A stretch of DNA of 8,997 bases. Source: an uncultured Coriobacteriaceae bacterium. Lineage in GTDB: Bacteria; Actinomycetota; Coriobacteriia; Coriobacteriales; Atopobiaceae. The stretch lies in NCBI GenBank assembly GCA_900549525.1, contig UWSJ01000073.1, positions 1-8,997 of the forward strand, given 5' to 3'. Shown in pieces: positions 1 to 5,823 of the stretch. Position 1 is the stretch's first letter; each line of letters opens with the position of its first letter. Position numbers and translations under genes: made by a program. The notes under the pieces are model-generated. The model was not told the origin of the DNA. It ran no database searches and worked only from the letters and a program-made list of their open reading frames with translations.

Positions 1-5
1 GAGCT

Positions 6-219
6 GCGGCGGCGGTGATGACAGATCGCGGCCTCGTGCGGAGTTCCTCTCGCCCGCCCTCTGCGCGCGAGAGGTGCGGAAGGCCGTGTACCTCGAGATA
101 TGCGCAGACGGGTGCACGCCGCCGTCTCGTCTGCTGATAATACGATGGTTTGTGCTCAGCACGAGGTAGCGTTCTGTCAGCTTGTCTCGGATTGCTCCGC
201 ATGAACTCGAGTTTTGTCA
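6..219. repeat. Left copy of a ~215-bp intergenic element flanking the nuclease-like gene
   Basis: This segment aligns without gaps to 1573-1786 at a constant offset of 1567 bp; a hand count gives about 140 of 214 identical positions. Conservation comes in blocks: 6-52 (43/47), 65-72, 83-93, 152-163 (12/12, containing GTGCTCAGCAC), 194-206 (13/13) and the terminal TTGTCA at 214-219. The stretches between them are strongly diverged, yet the spacing is unchanged. Inside the copy are an inverted repeat CCTCTCGC/GCGAGAGG (46-53 and 67-74), a near-palindrome TACCTCGAGATA (89-100), and an outward-facing TGACA (19-23)/TGTCA (215-219) pair. No protein-coding signal was seen. The function is unknown; a protein-binding element, a structured RNA or a small mobile-type repeat are all possible. 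Confidence 0.75.
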
Positions 220-460
220 ACCGGCGCTGCCTCAAGCCATCTGTTGCGGCCCATGCCCGCCATGCGGACAGCTCCCCAGCCGTCGGAGGCTGCCCGCCGC
301 CGCCCGCACGGCACGTGGCACCGTTTGCCGAAGGGTTTAAGGTGCGTCCGAGCAAGGCGCCCCCGACCACCTCGTGTGTCAGATTCCTGTTGGCTCGCTG
401 TCAGAGTTTGTCAGACCGCCTTTCTGTACCGTTGCGCAAAACGGGTCGCGAGGATAGGCG
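220..460. other. Non-coding leader region of the nuclease-like gene
   Basis: This interval separates the left repeat copy from the start of the 351-aa gene. It holds no convincing coding sequence; the open frames crossing it have no credible ribosome binding site and no recognisable protein. Its notable content is three TGTCAG hexamers close together at 377-382, 399-404 and 409-414, about 45-85 bases before the start codon. I found no clear -35/-10 pair. The AGGA at 451-454 is the probable ribosome binding site of the downstream gene. Confidence 0.5.
377..414 (+). promoter_or_regulatory. Cluster of three TGTCAG hexamers, candidate operator
   Basis: The hexamer TGTCAG occurs at 377, 399 and 409 in the same orientation, starting about 85 bases before the GTG start of the nuclease-like gene. 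The same hexamer or its complement recurs at 19 (TGACAG), 175, 1546 (TGACAG), 1586 (TGACAG) and 1782, almost always in non-coding sequence around this gene. Position and repetition suggest a binding site for a regulator, possibly the gene's own product. That is inference; no known regulator motif was matched. Confidence 0.35.
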
Positions 461-1516
461 GTGCGGATGGAGCTTGTGATCAGCCATGAGTCGGCGCTTG
501 AGTTGTTCGAACGCCGCCGGTTCGAGCGGCTCGGTGACGAGCGCATCCCCTATCTTCCTTCGCGGGGCTTGGGGGCGACGGAGATTCAAGAGGCGTTGGC
601 GGGGAGTAGGTCGCCGAGGTCGGAGGAAATCGCCCGCGTCCTACGTCTCACGGGTCTGAGCCTGCCGCTGCACGTCTCCGTGGCACGCGCCGCCGAGCGG
701 TTTACGGGACGGGGGATTACCTGCCATGTGTGGCGTGCCCCCGTTTCCGAGGGGGCGCTCATGCGGGTGGCGCCCGGCGTGCTCGCCTTCACGCCTCCGT
801 GGGCGCTTGCCCAGATTGCGCAGGATGCGGACGTCGTGACCCTAGCTCTCGAGGTGTGCCTGGTGTGTGGGACGTTTGCCCGCCGCAACGCGCGTGACGT
901 GAGGCCTGACGATGATGGCGAAAGGTCGCTTTTGTGTAACCTGCCCCGTGTTTGTCGGGTCGAGGAGATTGTGGAGCTGGCCGAGCGGCTGATGGCGGCT
1001 CGCATCCGTGGGGGTCGTCGACTGGCGGAGGCGGCCGCATGTGCGCTCGACGGCTCAAACTCTCCGGCGGAGTCTCGCGTGGCGATGCTGCTGTCCGCGT
1101 CGCGCAGACGGGGAGGGTTTGGGCTGCGGGGCTTGCGGCTCAATGAGCCCGTTGAGCTGGACGAGACGGGGGCGAGCCTGCTTGGCAGGCGGACGATGCG
1201 GCCCGACATCCTGCTGCCTTCGGGCGATGCGTGCGAGTTCGACAGCAAGACCTGGCACGCGACGGAGGACGCTCACGAGCGAGATGCGCTACGGCGCGAG
1301 GCCCTGAGCGCTTCGGGTTACGTTCCGCATACGATAACGTCGGGGCAAGTCCGCGACCTACGGCTTCTCTCGGCACTTGCGGCACAGCTCGCGAAGAGGC
1401 AAGGGATGCGCTGCCGGCCGCCCTCCGAGCGCATGCTCGAGGCGCGGGCGATGCTCCATCGGGCGCTGTTTCCGTTTGGGTCGTTGCCGTTGTTCGGGGG
1501 ACATGCTAGGTGGTGA
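461..1516 (+). CDS. Hypothetical protein with C-terminal PD-(D/E)XK/DUF559-like nuclease segment
   Basis: The gene encodes 351 residues from GTG 461, with AGGA at 451-454 placed six bases upstream; ATG 467, two codons later, is an alternative start. Residues 1-110 are charged and may form a small helical or winged-helix domain, as in AbiEi-type proteins, but this is weak. The C-terminal half looks like a Vsr/DUF559-type PD-(D/E)XK nuclease fold. It has an SPAES motif (Glu204), a GGFGL segment, RPD with Asp249, then EFDSKTWH (Glu259, Asp261, Lys263, His266), followed by a Gly-Tyr and an ITSGQV strand-turn. These are plausible catalytic positions. Codon use is less C-ending than in gap or pgk (more GGG, TTT, TTG), which fits an accessory gene acquired by transfer. 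No partner gene is adjacent. A role in DNA cleavage, defence or a toxin-like system is inference; the organism class suggests multicopy paralogs may exist. Confidence 0.7.
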   Translation: MRMELVISHESALELFERRRFERLGDERIPYLPSRGLGATEIQEALAGSRSPRSEEIARVLRLTGLSLPLHVSVARAAERFTGRGITCHVWRAPVSEGALMRVAPGVLAFTPPWALAQIAQDADVVTLALEVCLVCGTFARRNARDVRPDDDGERSLLCNLPRVCRVEEIVELAERLMAARIRGGRRLAEAAACALDGSNSPAESRVAMLLSASRRRGGFGLRGLRLNEPVELDETGASLLGRRTMRPDILLPSGDACEFDSKTWHATEDAHERDALRREALSASGYVPHTITSGQVRDLRLLSALAAQLAKRQGMRCRPPSERMLEARAMLHRALFPFGSLPLFGGHARW

Positions 1517-2036
1517 CCGGTGTACGGGTCATGCTGTCGTTGTGCTGACAGTTCGCAACTTCGTGCGAGGCCGCGGCGGCGGTGTTGACAGATTGCGGCC
1601 TTGTGCGGAGCTCCTCTCGGCTGTTGTTTCGGCGCGAGAAGTTCGATAAGCCGTCTACCTGCAGGTATCCTGAATCTGATGGGGCCTGCTGCTAGGCATC
1701 CCGACAAATTGGAGGCTCGTGCTCAGCACGGGCGGCACTTTTGTCGTTGTTCCGGCAACAGCTCCGCATGAACCCCGTTTTTGTCAGAAGGTCGCGCCCC
1801 GGGGGGTCTCTGCGACACCCGATCGTCTCTGCGATGCCCTGCGATCGCGGACGCTGGTGTGCGCAATGCAGCCGACACGAGATGCGAGCCATGCGTGCGG
1901 CAAAGCGTGATCCTGGCAACAGCACGAGAAAGTTTGCACTGGCATACTCTGCATGAGGACCCGCGCGGCAGGGCGTGCGAATGCCGCCGTGCGCCCTCGA
2001 TACGGCAACTAAAACAGGGGGAGTAGGTGCAGGCAC
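1517..2036. other. Gene-free interval between nuclease-like gene and crp remnant
   Basis: Besides the right repeat copy, this interval has a small inverted repeat TGACC/GGTCA (1514-1518 and 1527-1531) that overlaps the stop codon of the upstream gene. It has no T-tract, so it is not a convincing terminator. An extra TGACAG lies at 1546-1551. Positions 1800-2010 show no recognisable gene or repeat family. AGGGGGAG at 2016-2023 lies 13 bases before the crp remnant start. Confidence 0.5.
1573..1786. repeat. Right copy of the ~215-bp intergenic element
   Basis: This is the partner of the segment at 6-219 and lies 57 bases after the stop of the nuclease-like gene. It contains a perfect 12-bp palindrome TACCTGCAGGTA (1656-1667), where the left copy has TACCTCGAGATA. 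The central CG has become GC, so dyad symmetry is kept by a paired change. The second inverted repeat is weaker here (CCTCTCG at 1613-1619 with CGAGAAG at 1635-1641, one mismatch). GTGCTCAGCACG (1719-1730) and GCTCCGCATGAAC (1761-1773) are identical to the left copy. TGACAG (1586-1591) and TGTCAG (1782-1787) mark the two ends. Confidence 0.75.
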
Positions 2037-2425
2037 ATGACGACACAGCGCCTTGAGGGCGCGCGTCTCCGCGACGCGGCCGACCCCTACGCCGACCTCG
2101 CCGACGTCGACATCTTCCGCGGCGTGCCTGCCGCGCTTTTGCCCCGGCCAGGTCTTTGGCGAGGCCATCGCGCTCACGAGCGGACGCTGCACGGTGGGGA
2201 TTCGCGCCACGGTCGACACCGAAGTCGTGGTCGTGCAGGCGGCGCCGCTCTTTGCCGGGCACATGGGGTCGGCCGCCGCGCCGTACGTGACCCACCTGCT
2301 CGCCAACATCCTGCGCGACATGGCCGAGAAGCTCGTGACGCTCAACTTCAAGCTGCGCATCATGCGCGAGCCGCGCCTGCGTAATCGCATCGGCCTCTAT
2401 CTCGGAGGCATCTGCCCAGGCAAGG
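2037..2425 (+). pseudogene. Crp/Fnr-family regulator remnant, internally deleted and truncated
   Basis: The remnant is read in two frames. From ATG 2037 the first frame gives a typical Crp N-terminus of about 35 residues ending in ADVDIFRGVPAALL. Near 2138-2146 the homology jumps to another frame, which continues with PGQVFGEAIALTSG, the phosphate-binding cassette region of a cNMP-binding domain. It then gives ATVDTEVVVVQ, and a long dimerisation helix (about THLLANILRDMAEKL) up to RLRNRIGLYLG. By comparison with the Crp family, about 30-50 residues of the first half of the beta-roll are missing at the first junction. The whole helix-turn-helix is missing after the second junction (about 2410-2430). 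The product cannot bind DNA in the Crp manner, so this is a decayed gene. Its original targets are unknown; its position suggests it once lay upstream of the activase gene. Confidence 0.7.
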
Positions 2426-3457
2426 GGCGCCTACCTGCAGATCGAGGCGGACGAGCACGTCTCGAAGGTGGGCGTCATCACGCGCGTGGAGGCGTTCCTG
2501 AACTCCCTTGACCACTGGGACGGGGGAGTCACCACTAAGGAGTACCTCACGTTCACGATGCTGCTGAGGCAGGCGCTCGTCGCCTCCGAAGAGGTACCGG
2601 GTGCCCAGGTGCTCCTGCCGCGCACGACCGGTGCCGAGGCGGACGACCAGTACGCGCGCGTGATCGCCGGTATCCTCGCCACGCGAGGCGCCCGCGCGCA
2701 CGTCGTCGCCCCCAAGCTCGAGACGCTCGCCTGGGAATGCGACGATGTGGACGGCCTGTTTGATGCCGTGCTCGCCGGTGACGCGGAGCAGGCGCGGGCG
2801 GGGGAGGCCGGTGGCCCCAAGGCCCTCGGCGTCGTGGGTGAGTGGGAGCTTGTGGCCTCGGATGCGCTCACGGGTGGGATCTTCCCGCGTCTCGTGGTCG
2901 AGGGCATGCGTATCAGGCAGGCGCCGGTGGCCGAGTACCTGTGGTTTCTCTGGAACGATGACCTCGCGAGCGAGCGCAACGAGCTGGAGCGTCGTGGGGC
3001 CGAGGAAGGCTCCGAGACGCTGGCGCCTCAGGAGATCGAAAGGCGTCAGGCGCTGCTCGACCGTCTCTCTCGCCGCATGGGGGAGGTTTCCCGTGTGCTT
3101 GGCGATGCCTCGCCCTTCAGCCCCGACCTGCCCGCGCTCGCGGCCGAAGCCGACGACGGCATCGGTCGCTTTGCCGGGGGCGGGGGCCGTTGCCGCTACG
3201 CCAAGGCATGCGAGCTCGCCCGGACGATGGACGGGGTGGTTACGGTATCGTCGACGTACGAGAACACCGGCACGGTCTTGCAACTGCTTCCCGGGCGCGT
3301 GACCAACGTTGACGCGGGGGTCGCTGGCTCGGACGCCACGCCCGGGGTGCCCGTTGCGTCCGGCGCGCCCGCTGCACCCATGCTCGCGCTCACCTTCGAC
3401 GGCTCGCCCGGACAGGCTGCCTGGGAGCGGCTGCGCTCGTTTCTGTACTATCTGTAA
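2423..3457 (+). pseudogene. C-terminal remnant of a 2-hydroxyacyl-CoA dehydratase activase-like protein (BadF/HgdC type)
   Basis: The frame is open from 2339 to the stop at 3455-3457. Recognisable homology begins around AYLQIEADEHVSKVGVITR (2429-2485), which matches the DEH...TR-EAFL region of the large BadF/BadG activase-fusion proteins. It continues with TRGARAHVVAPKLETLAW, ALGVVGEWELV (resembling the VGE motif), GMRIRQAPVAEYLWF, DGVVTVSSTYENTG and the terminal LALTFDG...ERLRSFLY pattern. Full-length members are roughly 1000-1500 residues, with an N-terminal ASKHA ATPase and cysteine-ligated clusters; here all of that is absent. The only in-frame start after the fusion is GTG 2468, which would give 329 residues and has only a poorly spaced GAAGG. 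A shortened product is possible but unlikely to be an active activase. The family assignment comes from motif memory and is moderately sure. The stop overlaps the AGGAGG of the next gene, so it was probably the first gene of an operon. Confidence 0.5.
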
Positions 3458-3462
3458 GGAGG
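3457..3462 (+). promoter_or_regulatory. AGGAGG ribosome binding site overlapping the upstream stop codon
   Basis: A perfect AGGAGG begins on the last base of the TAA that ends the activase remnant and sits four bases before ATG 3467. It fixes the start of the first cupin gene. It also suggests that the cupin was originally translated as part of the same transcript as the activase. Confidence 0.7.
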
Positions 3463-3466
3463 CGTT

Positions 3467-3817
3467 ATGGAGTTGCGTAATCTCCCCGAGGACGTTCCTG
3501 CGCCGCTCGCGGGCCTCGTCACCTGCCGTCCTGGACAGGTCTCGAGCATGTCGCTCGTGCGCGGGGGCCTTGAGTCCGGGCTTTCGGCGACGCTCTTTGC
3601 CTTCGCGGCTGGCGAGTCGGTGAGCGAGGAGCGCTACGGGGGCGACACGCTCTACCTGTGCGTTGAGGGCCGCATGGCGCTCACACGCCCCGATGGCTGG
3701 CGCGCCGAGCTCTCCTGCGGTGACGTCCTGCGCGTACCTGCGAATGCGGAGCACGCCGTCGAGGGCGTGGACGGACCGTTCAAGATGCTGCAGGTCACGG
3801 TACCTACGGACGATTAG
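3467..3817 (+). CDS. Small single-domain cupin protein, metal motif degenerate
   Basis: The gene encodes 116 residues forming one cupin barrel. The fold is shown by ATLFAFAAGESVSEERYGGDTLYLCVEGRMAL (residues 41-72, cupin motif 1 region) and GDVLRVPANAEHAV (85-98, motif 2). His96 in motif 2 is present. The H-x-H pair expected in motif 1 is replaced by Glu-Glu-Arg (54-56), so classical metal binding is doubtful. It is clearly homologous to the next gene over its full length (GLV..., TLFA..., GD, PFKML...V), so the two arose by tandem duplication. No signal peptide is visible; the protein is probably cytosolic. Small cupins serve as sugar or metabolite-binding proteins, isomerases or regulators, and the substrate cannot be told here. 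The link to the broken activase operon is positional only. Confidence 0.8.
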   Translation: MELRNLPEDVPAPLAGLVTCRPGQVSSMSLVRGGLESGLSATLFAFAAGESVSEERYGGDTLYLCVEGRMALTRPDGWRAELSCGDVLRVPANAEHAVEGVDGPFKMLQVTVPTDD

Positions 3818-3883
3818 ACCCATGCGGGGGCCGTCAGTCGGCGTTGCGCCGTGCTGCCGTCCCGCCAGATGAAAGGAACTGCT

Positions 3884-4222
3884 ATGAACGAGCTCATCAA
3901 GAACGTCGAGAAGGAGCGGGTCTTCGCCCCGAAGGGTCTCGTGGAAGTGGAGGGCGGCCGCGTGAACAGCCTCACGCTCGCCCAGACTCCGGGCTGCAAA
4001 GTCACGCTCTTTGCCATTGACGAGGGCGAGGGGATGTCGAGCCACTCGGCGCCCGGTGACGCCATGGTCTTCGTGCAGGAGGGTACGGCCCAGATCACCA
4101 TCAACGGCGAGCCACACGAGGTCAAGGGTGGCGAGGCCATCGTCATCCCGGCGGGCGCCCCGCACGCGGTCAAGGCCGTGACCGCCTTCAAGATGCTGCT
4201 CACGGTGGTGCTGCCCGGATAG
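3884..4222 (+). CDS. Small single-domain cupin protein
   Basis: The gene encodes 112 residues from ATG 3884, chosen because AAAGGA (3872-3877) lies six bases upstream; the GTG at 3851 in the same frame lacks such a site. The cupin motifs are EGEGMSSHSAPGDAMVFVQEG (47-67), with His54 and Asp59, and GGEAIVIPAGAPHAV (82-96), with Pro89, Gly91 and His94. The second His of the usual H-x-H is Ala56, so the site is closer to the minimal cupin_2 type with fewer ligands. It is a paralog of the preceding gene, 66 bases downstream of it, and probably shares its transcript. It is cytosolic with no signal peptide or membrane segment. The substrate is unknown. Confidence 0.85.
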   Translation: MNELIKNVEKERVFAPKGLVEVEGGRVNSLTLAQTPGCKVTLFAIDEGEGMSSHSAPGDAMVFVQEGTAQITINGEPHEVKGGEAIVIPAGAPHAVKAVTAFKMLLTVVLPG

Positions 4223-4420
4223 CGTGCCCGCGGCGCGTCGGACGTGGGCTGCCGCAAGGGTGTGTCGTCCGGGGCTGCGCTCGCCCGCCTGGCCCCCACC
4301 CGCATCGCCGCACGGAACGCTGCCGTGGGGCCGCCGCGTCCGTCCCCGCCCATCCGCCGCCTGCGCGCTGTTGCGGACTCACTTGCACCGCCGTCTGCCG
4401 TTGCCGCACATCTCGGTGTT

Positions 4421-4646
4421 TGTACGATTCCGCTGTTCCGCGTCGGAATTCGGGTGCCTCGCTGCCCCGGATCCGGCCCAATGTACGATTGCCCACGTCA
4501 CCGCTGGGCCTGCGGGCGCCCCCAAGGCGTCCCAGGGCCCTCCGCATCGTGCAATCTCCGGGATCCGGGGCATCGGCGGCGCCTCCCGACATCCCCCCGT
4601 GCCGCCCCGTCGTACAATCCCCCGAATCCGGGGCATCGGCGGCGCC
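4421..4646. repeat. Four-unit degenerate repeat, period about 63 bp
   Basis: The motif YGTRCRATY starts at 4421 (TGTACGATT), 4482 (TGTACGATT), 4548 (CGTGCAATC) and 4611 (CGTACAATC), with spacings of 61, 66 and 63 bases. The last two units are the most alike: 4548-4583 and 4611-4646 match at 32 of 36 positions, ending in GGGGCATCGGCGGCGCC. Palindromic cores recur within units: CCGGATCCGG at 4467-4476, GGATCCGG at 4561-4568, and CCCCG/CGGGG around AATC at 4620-4633. The role is unknown. The regular spacing upstream of rapZ would fit a decayed tandem repeat or a repeated binding site. Confidence 0.65.
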
Positions 4647-4667
4647 CCTGGCCGACGCAAGCGGCAC

Positions 4668-4719
4668 GGGCCCGCCGCAGCGCTCCCGCCTGCGGGCCCG
4701 CCGCAACGTTCCCGCCTGC
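4668..4719. repeat. 26-bp tandem duplication
   Basis: Positions 4668-4693 and 4694-4719 are adjacent copies of a 26-bp unit beginning GGGCCCGCCGCA and ending CCCGCCTGC. They differ at only two positions (G/A and C/T). The second copy ends 80 bases before the rapZ ATG. This is a simple recent duplication in GC-rich sequence. Confidence 0.9.
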
Positions 4720-4734
4720 AGCCCGCTCAATCTC

Positions 4735-4740
4735 TATACT
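4735..4740 (+). promoter_or_regulatory. Candidate -10 box for rapZ-whiA
   Basis: TATACT is the only AT-rich, -10-like hexamer in the region upstream of rapZ. A start about seven bases later would leave a short leader carrying GGGAGGGAGAAGGAA. No recognisable -35 hexamer lies 16-18 bases upstream, so this is tentative. Confidence 0.35.
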
Positions 4741-4799
4741 CAGGGGAGGGAGAAGGAACGGCCTGCGTGACGAGCAGGCCGCGCTCTGGTTGGAGGCGC

Positions 4800-5822
4800 A
4801 TGGACAGCGCGGAAAAAGACGACAAGAACGGCGTCTCCGGCATGGGCGCTCGTGAGGGCACCCGCTCCGTGGTCGCTCGCTCCAAGGCCGCCGGAACTCT
4901 CGCCGCTCCTCCCGAGCGCGTTGCCGACGGCCCCGCCAAGAGCGAGTCCATCCCCGACGTGGTCATCATCACGGGCATGAGCGGCGCCGGGCGCACCGAG
5001 GCCATGCACACCTTCGAGGACCTCGGCTACTACGTCATCGACAACCTGCCACCGCGCCTTTTGCTCACGCTCGCGCAGGTGGTGGGCATCAACTCGGGCG
5101 TGGGCCGCCACCTCGCCATCGTGTGCGACCTGCGCAGCCAGGGGCTCTTCGACGAGCTCACCGACGCCCTCGACGCCCTGGCCGACCACGACATCTCCGC
5201 CAAGGTGCTCTACCTCGACGCCTCCGACGAGACGCTCCGTCGCCGCTACAGCTCGGTGCGCCGTCGCCATCCCATCGCACGCGAGGGGGAGACCAACGCC
5301 GAGGCCATCCGACGCGAGCGCCTCGAGCTCGCAGACGTGCGCTCCCGCGCCGACTACGTCATCGACACCACCGGCTGGCGTCCCATCCAGCTGCGCCGCC
5401 GCATCCAGACCCTCTTCTCCGAGCTCGCCGACCAGCAGCTGCTCGACGTGCACGTCTTCTCGTTCGGCTTCAAGTACGGCATGCCGGTCGAGGCGGACCT
5501 CGTCATGGACGTGCGCTTCCTCCCCAACCCCTACTACGACCCGGAGATGCGCACCCTCACGGGCATGGACGAGAAGGTCTCGAGCTTCGTGCTGGGGCGT
5601 CCCGAGACCAAGCACTTCCTTAAGGCCTGGTATGACCTGCTCGACGCCGTCATGCCCGGTTACGTTGCCGAGGGCAAGAGCCAGCTCTCCATCGCCATCG
5701 GCTGCACCGGCGGCCAGCACCGCTCGGTGACGCTCGCCAATTCCACGGCAGGCTACCTGGCGGCGCAGGGCTACCGCGTCGACGTGGCCCACCGCGACCT
5801 GCCGCGCGCCGAGAGGCACTAG
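4800..5822 (+). CDS. rapZ: RapZ/YvcJ-family nucleotide-binding protein (RNase adapter family)
   Basis: The gene encodes 340 residues from ATG 4800. The conserved core starts near residue 51 with PDVVIITGMSGAGRTEAMHTFEDLGYYVIDNLPP. The Walker A is GMSGAGRT (59-66), with Arg in place of Lys as is common in actinobacterial members. Later come SFGFKYGMPVEADLVMDVRFLPNPYY and LTG-MD, then the diagnostic C-terminal CTGGQHRS (302-309). The family binds nucleotides; in E. coli RapZ guides RNase E to the GlmZ small RNA. The target in Gram-positive relatives is not established. The core is close to the usual 285-300 residues, so the first ~50 residues are an extra charged extension. GTG 4767 is an in-frame alternative start, with AAGGAA eight bases upstream; GGAGG before ATG 4800 is only three bases away. 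whiA starts one base after the stop. Confidence 0.92.
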   Translation: MDSAEKDDKNGVSGMGAREGTRSVVARSKAAGTLAAPPERVADGPAKSESIPDVVIITGMSGAGRTEAMHTFEDLGYYVIDNLPPRLLLTLAQVVGINSGVGRHLAIVCDLRSQGLFDELTDALDALADHDISAKVLYLDASDETLRRRYSSVRRRHPIAREGETNAEAIRRERLELADVRSRADYVIDTTGWRPIQLRRRIQTLFSELADQQLLDVHVFSFGFKYGMPVEADLVMDVRFLPNPYYDPEMRTLTGMDEKVSSFVLGRPETKHFLKAWYDLLDAVMPGYVAEGKSQLSIAIGCTGGQHRSVTLANSTAGYLAAQGYRVDVAHRDLPRAERH

Positions 5823-5823
5823 C

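Larger units (their letters stand above)
4223..4799. other. Gene-free, repetitive, very GC-rich interval upstream of rapZ
   Basis: This stretch of nearly 580 bases stays open in the rapZ frame only because stop codons are rare at this GC content. The translated residues are a low-complexity Pro/Arg/Ala mixture and resemble no protein. It contains a four-unit degenerate repeat with a period of about 63 bp (4421-4673), a 26-bp tandem duplication (4668-4719), a possible -10 hexamer TATACT (4735-4740) and purine-rich ribosome-binding sequence (4743-4758). No terminator with a T-tract was found after the cupin gene. Confidence 0.6.

Noticed and set aside
150..489. Overlapping small plus-strand open frames before the nuclease-like gene
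   Set aside because: They have no ribosome binding site, run through the repeat element and into the start of the 351-aa gene, and resemble no protein.
6..1786. Insertion sequence or composite transposon bounded by the two element copies
   Set aside because: No transposase, no target-site duplication and only 5-6-base terminal complementarity were seen. The copies are direct repeats about 65% identical, too diverged for a recent transposon.
2360..4165. Long minus-strand open frame opposite the activase remnant and cupins
   Set aside because: It is Arg/Ala/Gly/His-rich with no motif and no ribosome binding site, and is best explained as a composition artefact opposite coding sequence.
4421..4646. 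CRISPR-like array of regularly spaced repeats
   Set aside because: The shared motif is only about 9 bases across all four units, the longer identity is limited to two units, and no cas gene is nearby.
4224..4799. RapZ reading frame extended upstream to give about 532 residues
   Set aside because: The extra residues are low-complexity Pro/Arg/Ala encoded by repeats, RapZ proteins are about 290 residues, and better start signals exist at 4767 and 4800.
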